Of a stretch of 5,043 nucleotides of DNA, positions 1-4,360 are shown piece by piece. Each line of letters begins with the position of its first letter. The stretch's first letter is position 1. The notes beneath the pieces are model-generated. The model was not told where the DNA came from and did not search any database. It saw nothing but the letters and a program-made list of their open reading frames with translations. The translations under genes were made by a program, and so were the position numbers. Origin of the DNA: DATKMS01 sp035541735. Its GTDB lineage: Bacteria > Desulfobacterota > Binatia > HRBIN30. The stretch lies in assembly GCA_035541735.1 (NCBI GenBank), contig DATKMS010000082.1:1-5043 (forward strand), given 5' to 3'.

Positions 1-770
1 CCCTTCCCACAGCGGTTCACGTCGAGACCGACGGCCCCGTGCGCATCGTGCGGCTCGCCCGTCCGGAACAGCTCAACGCCGTCAACCAAGACCTGCACCT
101 GGGGTTGACGCGCGTCTTCCCGCTGCTCAGTGCCGATCCCAATGCGCGCGTCGCCGTCATCACCGGCGAAGGGCGCGCGTTCTCCGCCGGCGGCGACTTC
201 AATCTCCTCGACCGGATGGTGAACGACCGCGTTCTGCGACACGACGTGATCGCGGAGGGTCGGGAACTCGTGCTCAACATGATCCGCTGCCGGGTCCCCG
301 TGGTGGCCGCAGTCAACGGACCGGCCGTGGGTCTCGGCTGCAGCGTCATCGCGCTCTCGGACGTCGTCTACATGGCGGAGTCGGCCTATCTGTCGGACCC
401 TCACGTGATGGTGGGCCTGGTGGCGGCCGACGGCGGCCCGCTGACCTGGCCTCTGCATATGAGCCTGCTTCTGGCCAAGGAGTACGCGTTCACGGGAGAC
501 CGCATCGGCGCGGCGCGGGCGAAGGAGATCGGCCTGGCGAATCACGTTTGCCCGGACGGCGAGGTGCTCTCCGCCGCCCTCGCCACCGCCCACAAGATCG
601 CCAAGCTCCCCCGTCAGGCTGTGGAGGCGACCAAACGGATCCTGAACCTACACGTCGAGCGGGCCGTGCTGGCCACCATCGACTTCGCGCTGGCGGCGGA
701 GACCGAGTCGTTCGACACGGACGATCTGCGTGGGAACGTGACGCGCTTCCTGAAAAAGGCGTCGAAGTGA
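1..770 (+). CDS. Crotonase-fold (enoyl-CoA hydratase/isomerase family) protein, 5' partial
   Basis: The frame is open to the left window edge. The residues before the first internal GTG (position 39) read VHVETDGPVRIVRL, a normal crotonase N-terminus, so the start lies outside and 255 residues are visible. Features in order, numbering from the codon at position 3: the RPEQLNAV strand, the oxyanion-hole segment GRAFSAGGDF (58-66), the second oxyanion segment NGPAVGLGCS (105-114), then SDPHVMVGLVAADGG (131-145), and the C-terminal helices. Known family enzymes hydrate, isomerise or cleave acyl-CoA thioesters in the cytoplasm. The two hydratase glutamates are absent: Ser114 sits in the GGGCE position and His134 in the GQPE position. 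A His134/Asp143 pair is present instead, as in the next gene. It is therefore unlikely to be a plain hydratase, and the exact reaction is unknown. The following gene starts 49 nt downstream on the same strand, so co-transcription is likely. Confidence 0.9.
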   Translation, partial: LPTAVHVETDGPVRIVRLARPEQLNAVNQDLHLGLTRVFPLLSADPNARVAVITGEGRAFSAGGDFNLLDRMVNDRVLRHDVIAEGRELVLNMIRCRVPVVAAVNGPAVGLGCSVIALSDVVYMAESAYLSDPHVMVGLVAADGGPLTWPLHMSLLLAKEYAFTGDRIGAARAKEIGLANHVCPDGEVLSAALATAHKIAKLPRQAVEATKRILNLHVERAVLATIDFALAAETESFDTDDLRGNVTRFLKKASK

Positions 771-805
771 ATGCCCGCGATCGGCGCGCTTCGAGGGCCT
801 GCCGC

Positions 806-815
806 GAGAGGAGAG
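806..815 (+). promoter_or_regulatory. Shine-Dalgarno site of the hydrolase-like gene
   Basis: GAGAGGAGAG contains AGGAG at 809-813 with a 6-nt spacer to the ATG at 820. It fixes that start codon and shows the gene has its own ribosome entry although it follows the previous gene closely. Confidence 0.7.
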
Positions 816-819
816 CACG

Positions 820-1665
820 ATGGCCAAGCGAACAAGATTCTTGGAGTACAAGGACCGGTATGCCAACTACCGGTTTGAGCTGAGCGAGGAAGACATCCTG
901 CTGATGCAGTGCCACACCGACGGCGGCAGCCTGGTGTGGGACTGGAAAGCACACGACGAAATGTCGGATGCTTTCGCCGACATCGCCGGCGATCGCGAGA
1001 TCAAGGTCCTCATCCACACCGGCACGGGCGAGAACTACAACGCCAACTGGGGAGCCGCTCCAGTGGAGAAGCCGCTGTACCTCGCCATGGACGGCCAGAA
1101 GGGCCTCATGAAGCTCGACGAGAAGGCCTGGTACGGCCGCATGCTCATCGAGAACGTGCTCGCCGTGGAGGTGCCGATGATCAGCGCCGTCAACGGCCCC
1201 TGCAACATCCACTCTGAGGTCCCGCTGCTCGGCGACATCGTGCTGGCCTCCGAGGACACCTACTTCCAGGACCTCGCGCACTTCCCACGCGGCATGGTGC
1301 CGGGCGATGGCCAGCACGTCATCTGGCCCTGGCTCGTCGGACGCAACCGGGCGCGGTACATGCTCCTGACCGGCAAGAAGCTCTCCGCGCAGGAGGCGCT
1401 CGAATGGGGCGCGGTAGCCGAAGTGCTGCCCAAGGACCGGCTCCTCGACCGCGCGTGGGAGCTGGCGCGCGAGCTGGCGAAGCGGCCTCCCCTCGTGCTG
1501 CGCTACACGCGCATGCTGTTCACCCAGGATCTCAAGCGCGCATTCCTCGACGAGCTGGGCCATGGCATCGCCCGCGAGACGTACGCCCAGCGCCAGTTCT
1601 TCCCGGTCGGTGGGGGAATGGCGCCGCTCGATCGCCCCTGGGATAAAGAGCCCTGGTCGGATTGA
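820..1665 (+). CDS. 6-oxocamphor hydrolase-like crotonase (probable cyclic beta-diketone hydrolase)
   Basis: This is a complete crotonase-superfamily protein of 281 residues. Shine-Dalgarno AGGAG (809-813) lies 6 nt before the ATG. From memory it aligns along its length with Rhodococcus 6-oxocamphor hydrolase, an enzyme that opens a bicyclic beta-diketone by retro-Claisen C-C cleavage without CoA. Shared segments include SLVW (37-40), AHDE (44-47), DIA.DRE.KV (54-63), NGP (126-128), HFP.G.VPGDG.HV.WP (154-170) and RAWELAR (211-217). Aligned active-site residues are Trp40, His45, His131 (H122), His154 (H145), Asp163 (D154) and Glu253 (E244). Differences are about 9 extra residues between TGTG (67-70) and EVP (117-119), where the substrate pocket is shaped, and a C-terminal tail about 15 residues longer, rich in Pro, Trp and Gly. 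A cyclic 1,3-diketone substrate is inferred; the actual compound is unknown. Pipelines would probably label it enoyl-CoA hydratase. Confidence 0.9.
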   Translation: MAKRTRFLEYKDRYANYRFELSEEDILLMQCHTDGGSLVWDWKAHDEMSDAFADIAGDREIKVLIHTGTGENYNANWGAAPVEKPLYLAMDGQKGLMKLDEKAWYGRMLIENVLAVEVPMISAVNGPCNIHSEVPLLGDIVLASEDTYFQDLAHFPRGMVPGDGQHVIWPWLVGRNRARYMLLTGKKLSAQEALEWGAVAEVLPKDRLLDRAWELARELAKRPPLVLRYTRMLFTQDLKRAFLDELGHGIARETYAQRQFFPVGGGMAPLDRPWDKEPWSD

Positions 1666-1701
1666 TGTTCCACGAGTTCGAGTATCGCACGCGCACGAGC
1701 T

Positions 1702-1738
1702 GGGGCCGGGCCGATGGAGGCGCCACCCCAAAGGCCCC
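1702..1738 (+). other. Possible stem-loop after the hydrolase gene
   Basis: GGGGCC (1702-1707) can pair with GGCCCC (1733-1738) around a 25-nt loop. It lies in the 127-nt gap between the hydrolase-like gene and the antitoxin. No T-run follows, so it is not a standard intrinsic terminator. It may be chance in GC-rich sequence. Apart from this and the tandem repeat at 1759-1782 I see nothing in the gap. Confidence 0.2.
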
Positions 1739-1756
1739 GTCAAGATCCGGATGTAG

Positions 1757-1788
1757 TTGACTTAGTTCCAGACTTAGTCCAATAGATT
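1757..1788 (+). promoter_or_regulatory. Candidate promoter/operator of the Phd-PIN module
   Basis: TTGACT (1757-1762) is a good -35 match. Downstream only weak -10 candidates are seen: TAGATT at 1783-1788 with a long 20-nt spacer, or CAATAG at 1780-1785 with a 17-nt spacer. A 12-nt tandem direct repeat overlaps it: GACTTAGTTCCA (1759-1770) and GACTTAGTCCAA (1771-1782), 10 of 12 identical. Phd/YefM antitoxins usually bind repeats in their own promoter together with the toxin, so this is the natural operator candidate. The region is clearly more AT-rich than the flanking catabolic genes. No Shine-Dalgarno is visible before the ATG at 1793. Confidence 0.5.
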
Positions 1789-1792
1789 CGCG

Positions 1793-2023
1793 ATGGAAGT
1801 CAATGTTCATGAGGCCAAAACGCATCTGTCAAAACTGTTAAAGCGGGTAGCAGCCGGGGAGGAAATCATAATCTCGAAGGCCGGAAAACCCATCGCCAAG
1901 CTGACGCCCATGCGTGACCGGCCGCTGCGCCGCTTCGGAATCGATGAGGGAGTCTTTGAGGTCCCGGAGGACTTCGACGCCACTCTACCCGAGGAGGTGT
2001 TGCAGGCATTCGAGACGCCGTGA
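1793..2023 (+). CDS. Type II antitoxin, Phd/YefM family
   Basis: A 76-residue protein with the typical Phd/YefM N-terminal DNA-binding domain: EVNVHEAKTHLSKLLKRVAAGEEIIISKAGKPIAKL (2-37), with the hallmark AKTHLS segment and the GEEIIISKAGKPIAKL strand pair. The C-terminal part (about 41-76) is acidic and low in order-promoting motifs, as expected for the segment that wraps around and blocks the toxin; the stretch VFEVPEDFDATLPEEVL resembles the toxin-binding tails of PIN-partner antitoxins. It should neutralise the PIN ribonuclease encoded next and repress its own operon. The stop codon overlaps the toxin start by 4 nt (GTGA). Base composition of the first 100 nt is visibly less GC-rich than the surrounding genes. 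The ATG at 1793 is chosen because the domain begins directly there. Family assignment is firm; specificity is not known. Confidence 0.93.
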   Translation: MEVNVHEAKTHLSKLLKRVAAGEEIIISKAGKPIAKLTPMRDRPLRRFGIDEGVFEVPEDFDATLPEEVLQAFETP

Positions 2024-2412
2024 AGTTCCTGGTCGATACCCACTGCTGGCTATGGCTGCAAGTGTCGCCGACCAGGTTGTCTGCCGAGACGCTCGCGCTG
2101 CTCGCTGACCCAGCGAACGACCTCCTCCTGTCAGCAGCAAGTTCCTGGGAGATCGCAATCAAGTACATGCTCGGGAAGTTGCCGCTTCCGCTCCCGCCCG
2201 CGCAGTATGTCCCTGAGCGCATGGCGGCGAGCGGCACGCATGCGCTCCCGGTCGAGCACGCACACGCGCTACAGGTGGCAGCGCTGCCCACTCATCATCG
2301 CGATCCGTTCGACCGGCTGTTGATCGCGCAGGCGCAGCTCGAAAAGCTCGTTCTGGTCACTGTCGATCGGCAACTCGACCGCTACGATGTGGACATACGG
2401 TTCGCCAATTGA
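2020..2412 (+). CDS. PIN-domain ribonuclease toxin (VapC-like, COG3744 type)
   Basis: A 130-residue PIN-domain protein starting with GTG. Signature segments are FLVDTHCWLW (3-12, Asp6), SAASSWEIAIKYMLGKL (38-54, Glu44), HRDPFDRLLIAQA (93-105, Asp95 and Asp98) and LVTVDRQLDRYDV (112-124, Asp116). The acidic residues form the metal site of PIN nucleases, which cut RNA; all are present, so the toxin looks intact. Length is normal for the family. The GTG at 2020 overlaps the antitoxin stop, and MKFLVDT is the usual family N-terminus. The strongest upstream ribosome site, GAGGAGGTG at 1991-1999, is 20 nt away, too far for efficient initiation, so translation probably depends on coupling to the antitoxin. 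The RNA target cannot be told from sequence. It faces the brnTA module across a 286-nt gap. Confidence 0.94.
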   Translation: MKFLVDTHCWLWLQVSPTRLSAETLALLADPANDLLLSAASSWEIAIKYMLGKLPLPLPPAQYVPERMAASGTHALPVEHAHALQVAALPTHHRDPFDRLLIAQAQLEKLVLVTVDRQLDRYDVDIRFAN

Positions 2413-2698
2413 ATAGGCGACGGGCCTGAGCGGGGACGTTGCGTGCGATGCGTGCGAAGCGCCTCCGACGTGCGCACTGGCCGCACGCAACGTCCCTTTC
2501 GCCTTTCGCCGCACCCGTGCGCTCCGTGAGCGGTGGAGGACGTGTGTAGCGATGTCGTGCTGCTGTCCAGGCACGACGCCATCTCGCCGTCGGGTCTTGG
2601 CGGCGGCATGCGTACGGCACCCAGCGCGAACATGACCGACGGATGTGCCGAAGTTCGGACGAGATGAGCACGACGGACCCGAGTTTTTGCCGTGCCCT
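2413..2698. other. Non-coding gap between the two convergent toxin-antitoxin modules
   Basis: No credible gene is seen on either strand. It holds a large inverted repeat (2433-2496), tandem repeats TGCGTGCGA x2 (2440-2457) and TTTCGCC x2 (2497-2510), a 7-bp hairpin GTCGTGC/GCACGAC with a 10-nt loop (2554-2577), and a short palindrome CCGAAGTTCGG (2648-2658). The modules on both sides end here, so transcription from both strands must stop in it, but no hairpin with a clear T-tract was found. Confidence 0.5.
2433..2496. repeat. Perfect 15-bp inverted repeat (large hairpin)
   Basis: GGGACGTTGCGTGCG (2433-2447) is the exact reverse complement of CGCACGCAACGTCCC (2482-2496). The 34-nt loop can pair further (TGCG 2449-2452 with CGCA 2473-2476). 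It begins 21 nt after the toxin stop codon. The weak TTTCGCCTTTCG that follows on + makes a terminator of the PIN transcript possible but not standard. Other possibilities are a mobile-element remnant, a recombination site, or an RNA-stabilising hairpin. Confidence 0.8.
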
Positions 2699-2947
2699 CT
2701 AGTCGTGGGCGAGCTCCTCGCGAATGATCTGTCGCACGGCGTCGGCCGTCAACCGCGTCTCGTCTCGGTCGAGGAGATCTCGCAAGGCGTCGTTGATCAG
2801 CGTCTGGTATCCTTTCCCCGTCTGCTGTGACAGGAGACGAAAGCGTTCGATGATCGCATCGTCAAGATGGATCGTTATGCGGGTCTTCCCCTTCTGAGCA
2901 ACCACAGCTCCCCGACGCCCTTTCGAAAATTCATACCGCTTTCTCAT
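2699..2947 (-). CDS. brnA: BrnA antitoxin
   Basis: An 82-residue protein read from the ATG at 2947. It begins MRKRYEFSKGRRG, the typical BrnA leader, followed by a ribbon-helix-helix DNA-binding domain: KTRITIHLDDAIIERFRLL (21-39), the GKGYQTLINDALRDLL helix (44-59), and an acidic helical tail to residue 82. BrnA neutralises BrnT by complex formation and represses the shared promoter. The start is set by GGAGGTG (2961-2955), 7 nt before the ATG and lying inside brnT. The frame is open further upstream, to 3097, but that extension is brnT in another frame and has no family similarity. The genes overlap by 17 nt in toxin-first order, as usual for brnTA. The antitoxin's strong ribosome site contrasts with the toxin's lack of one, and would favour antitoxin excess. 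Confidence 0.93.
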   Translation of the reverse strand: MRKRYEFSKGRRGAVVAQKGKTRITIHLDDAIIERFRLLSQQTGKGYQTLINDALRDLLDRDETRLTADAVRQIIREELAHD

Positions 2948-3230
2948 AGTCACGCACCTCCCTCGGCTCCGGCTTGCGGACCGAAATAATTCGCTGATCG
3001 CTTCCGCGATGGGTGTAGACGACCACTCGTAGCTGGCCGAACACATTTGCCCCGATCGTGACGAAGCGTTGTTCGCCAACTGCGGCCGTGTCCTCAACTG
3101 TCAGGGCGAGTGGGTCACTGAGAACCCCATCGCCCTCAGTCAAGGAAATGCCGTGTTTGCGTATGTTCGCGGCATCCTTCTTGGGGTCGAAGGTAGTCGC
3201 CACGATCTGAATGGTATGCATATTATGCAT
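2931..3230 (-). CDS. brnT: BrnT toxin (RelE-fold ribonuclease, DUF497)
   Basis: Up to 99 residues with the BrnT pattern: TFDPKKDAANIRKHGISL (13-30), SDPLALTVED (38-47), EQRFVTIGANVFGQLRVVVYTHRG (53-76) and RIISVRKPEPREVRDYE (80-96). The conserved Arg/Lys/Glu residues of this RelE-like ribonuclease are present, and length is normal. BrnT family toxins block translation by RNA cleavage and are held inactive by BrnA. The start is uncertain: ATG at 3230, ATG at 3221 and GTG at 3203 are possible, none has a Shine-Dalgarno, and family members often begin only a few residues before the F/W-D motif, which favours the later ones. A perfect palindrome covers the first two ATGs. The gene lies 59 nt after the acyl-CoA dehydrogenase gene on the same strand, so read-through into it is possible. 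Confidence 0.92.
   Translation of the reverse strand: MHNMHTIQIVATTFDPKKDAANIRKHGISLTEGDGVLSDPLALTVEDTAAVGEQRFVTIGANVFGQLRVVVYTHRGSDQRIISVRKPEPREVRDYEKAV
2955..2962 (-). promoter_or_regulatory. Strong Shine-Dalgarno of brnA, inside brnT
   Basis: On the minus strand the sequence reads GGGAGGTG (2962-2955), a near-complete anti-SD match, 7 nt before the brnA ATG. It decides the start and lets the antitoxin be made independently of toxin translation. Confidence 0.8.
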
Positions 3231-3240
3231 ACACCGTCAA
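3214..3240 (-). promoter_or_regulatory. Candidate brnTA operator and promoter
   Basis: A perfect palindrome GTATGCATA-T-TATGCATAC occupies 3214-3232. On the minus strand TTGACG (3240-3235) is a good -35 element directly upstream, and CATAAT (3227-3222) is a 5/6 match to a -10 but is only 7 nt from it; at normal spacing only weak hexamers such as CATACC (3218-3213) are found. BrnA is known to autorepress brnTA, so the palindrome is the expected binding site. If the promoter is really here, the transcript would start inside the longest brnT frame and the toxin would begin at GTG 3203. Confidence 0.6.
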
Positions 3241-3256
3241 CCCTGGCCGAGCAGGG
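3241..3256 (-). other. Small hairpin between the dehydrogenase gene and brnT
   Basis: CCCTG (3241-3245) pairs with CAGGG (3252-3256) around a 6-nt loop. On the minus strand it is followed by only two T residues, so if it ends the dehydrogenase transcript it is a weak terminator. It sits directly upstream of the presumed brnTA -35 element. Confidence 0.2.
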
Positions 3257-3289
3257 CGCTTCCGGCGGGGACAGTTCTGATCTGGTTCT

Positions 3290-4360
3290 TCACAGCTCGA
3301 TGAGCGTCGGGACACGGCGCTCGGCGAGCAGCCGCCGGCCGACGTCCAGGACGATTGCGTCGGCCGCTCCGAAAAGGCCCTCGAGCGCGAGGGCCCGCTT
3401 CAAGAATCGGTGGAACGAATGCTCCGTGGTGAAGCCGATGCCGGCGAGCACCTGCTGGCAGTGTCGGGCCACCGTGTGCGCCGTGCGTCCGGCGATCGCC
3501 TTGGCGAGGGCCGCTGTGTCGCGGTTGGGTTGCTCGCGGGCGGCGGTGAGCGCCGCCTCGAGGGACTCCACAGCGACCAACGCCTCCGCGAGTCGGTGGC
3601 GCACGGCCTGGAAGCGCGCGATCGGACGGCCGAACTGCACCCGCTCCAGCGCGTGGGTGCGCGCCAGATCCAGCATCGTTCGGCTGGCTCCTAGGATCTG
3701 GTGAGCAACCGCGCGCCGGCCGAGGGCCACGGCCGATTGCCACGCGGCGGGATCGAGGCGCACGGCGCCGAGGCGCGCGGCGCCCGACACCCTGCCGTGC
3801 ACGCGGACGATTCGCAGGCCGGCATCGGGATCGACCCCGCGCACGGCCTCCGCTGCGGCGGCCGTTGTCGGCACGATGACGCTCCATGGCTCTGACTGCG
3901 TGCCGCAGACAACCAGCATCTCCCCGGCGGTGGCGGCGCGACTCGTCGCCAGGCCCTGTGCCTGAAGGTCGTCCGCATCGATTCGTCCCGGCGGGTCCCA
4001 CGCACCGAACCGCGGGATCAGGACGGCGAGGTCGGCGCGCGGCTTGTGGCCGAGCGCCGATGCGACCACGTCGTCGAGCACCGTGGCCGTCGCGTTCGCC
4101 GCGCCGAGTGCGCTGAACACGATATCAATCGCATCGCCCGGCGCGTCGTCGAGCATCTCCAGCCATCCGAGTTTTGCGAGGACGGCATCGATGTCGGCGC
4201 CCTTGTCCGCGTTGGCTCGCACCCTGTCGGATTTTGCAGCCCGCAGCGACCCATCGGGGAGCGGTCCCGCCGAACAGACGCCGACCGCAGGTCCGAGGGC
4301 GTCCGCGATCGCCCGGCGCACCGTCTCCGCCATCACGGCGCGTTCGTCGGCACCGCTCAT
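3290..4360 (-). CDS. Acyl-CoA dehydrogenase family protein, probable non-catalytic partner subunit
   Basis: 356 residues from the ATG at 4360, which overlaps the upstream dehydrogenase stop by 4 nt (ATGA) and has GGGGAG at 4372-4367, 6 nt upstream. The frame is open to 4468, but the extra 36 residues are the upstream gene read in another frame. The N-terminal half is poorly conserved. The C-terminal ACAD domain is clear: LGRRAVAHQILGASRTMLDLARTHALERVQFGRPIARFQAVRHRLAEA (213-260) and CQQVLAGIGFTTEHSFHRFLKRAL (301-324). At the place where the neighbour has LPYERSS this protein reads ALGRRAVA, so the helix-G catalytic Glu appears missing, and no YEG-type Glu is seen near the C-terminus. Paired ACADs of steroid degradation (such as FadE28/FadE29) form alpha2beta2 complexes with one degenerate subunit. 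I infer the same here. The acyl-CoA substrate is unknown. Confidence 0.9.
   Translation of the reverse strand: MSGADERAVMAETVRRAIADALGPAVGVCSAGPLPDGSLRAAKSDRVRANADKGADIDAVLAKLGWLEMLDDAPGDAIDIVFSALGAANATATVLDDVVASALGHKPRADLAVLIPRFGAWDPPGRIDADDLQAQGLATSRAATAGEMLVVCGTQSEPWSVIVPTTAAAAEAVRGVDPDAGLRIVRVHGRVSGAARLGAVRLDPAAWQSAVALGRRAVAHQILGASRTMLDLARTHALERVQFGRPIARFQAVRHRLAEALVAVESLEAALTAAREQPNRDTAALAKAIAGRTAHTVARHCQQVLAGIGFTTEHSFHRFLKRALALEGLFGAADAIVLDVGRRLLAERRVPTLIEL

Noticed and set aside
490..1743. 417-codon open frame on the minus strand, antisense to both crotonase genes
   Set aside because: It is the mirror of two well-supported genes in high-GC DNA. The product shows no recognisable domain and turns Arg/Pro/Ser-rich at its ends.
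2433..2496. Integron attC site at the TA junction
   Set aside because: attC sites run from RYYYAAC to GTTRRRY. Here the GTT is in the left arm and the AAC in the right arm, the wrong polarity, and no integrase is present.
2684..2688. T5 run as an intrinsic terminator on the plus strand
   Set aside because: No GC-rich hairpin lies directly before it.
2947..3097. Longer brnA start (50 extra residues)
   Set aside because: The extension is brnT read in another frame. The conserved BrnA leader MRKRYEFSKG begins at 2947 with an excellent ribosome site.
3069..3704. 211-codon plus-strand frame from brnT into the dehydrogenase
   Set aside because: It spans two genes on the other strand, and the product is Ser/Arg/Ala-rich without motifs.
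3237..4001. 254-codon minus-strand frame overlapping the second dehydrogenase
   Set aside because: The product is low-complexity Arg/Ala/Gly/Pro, typical of an out-of-frame reading. The dehydrogenase frame at 3290-4360 has clear family motifs.
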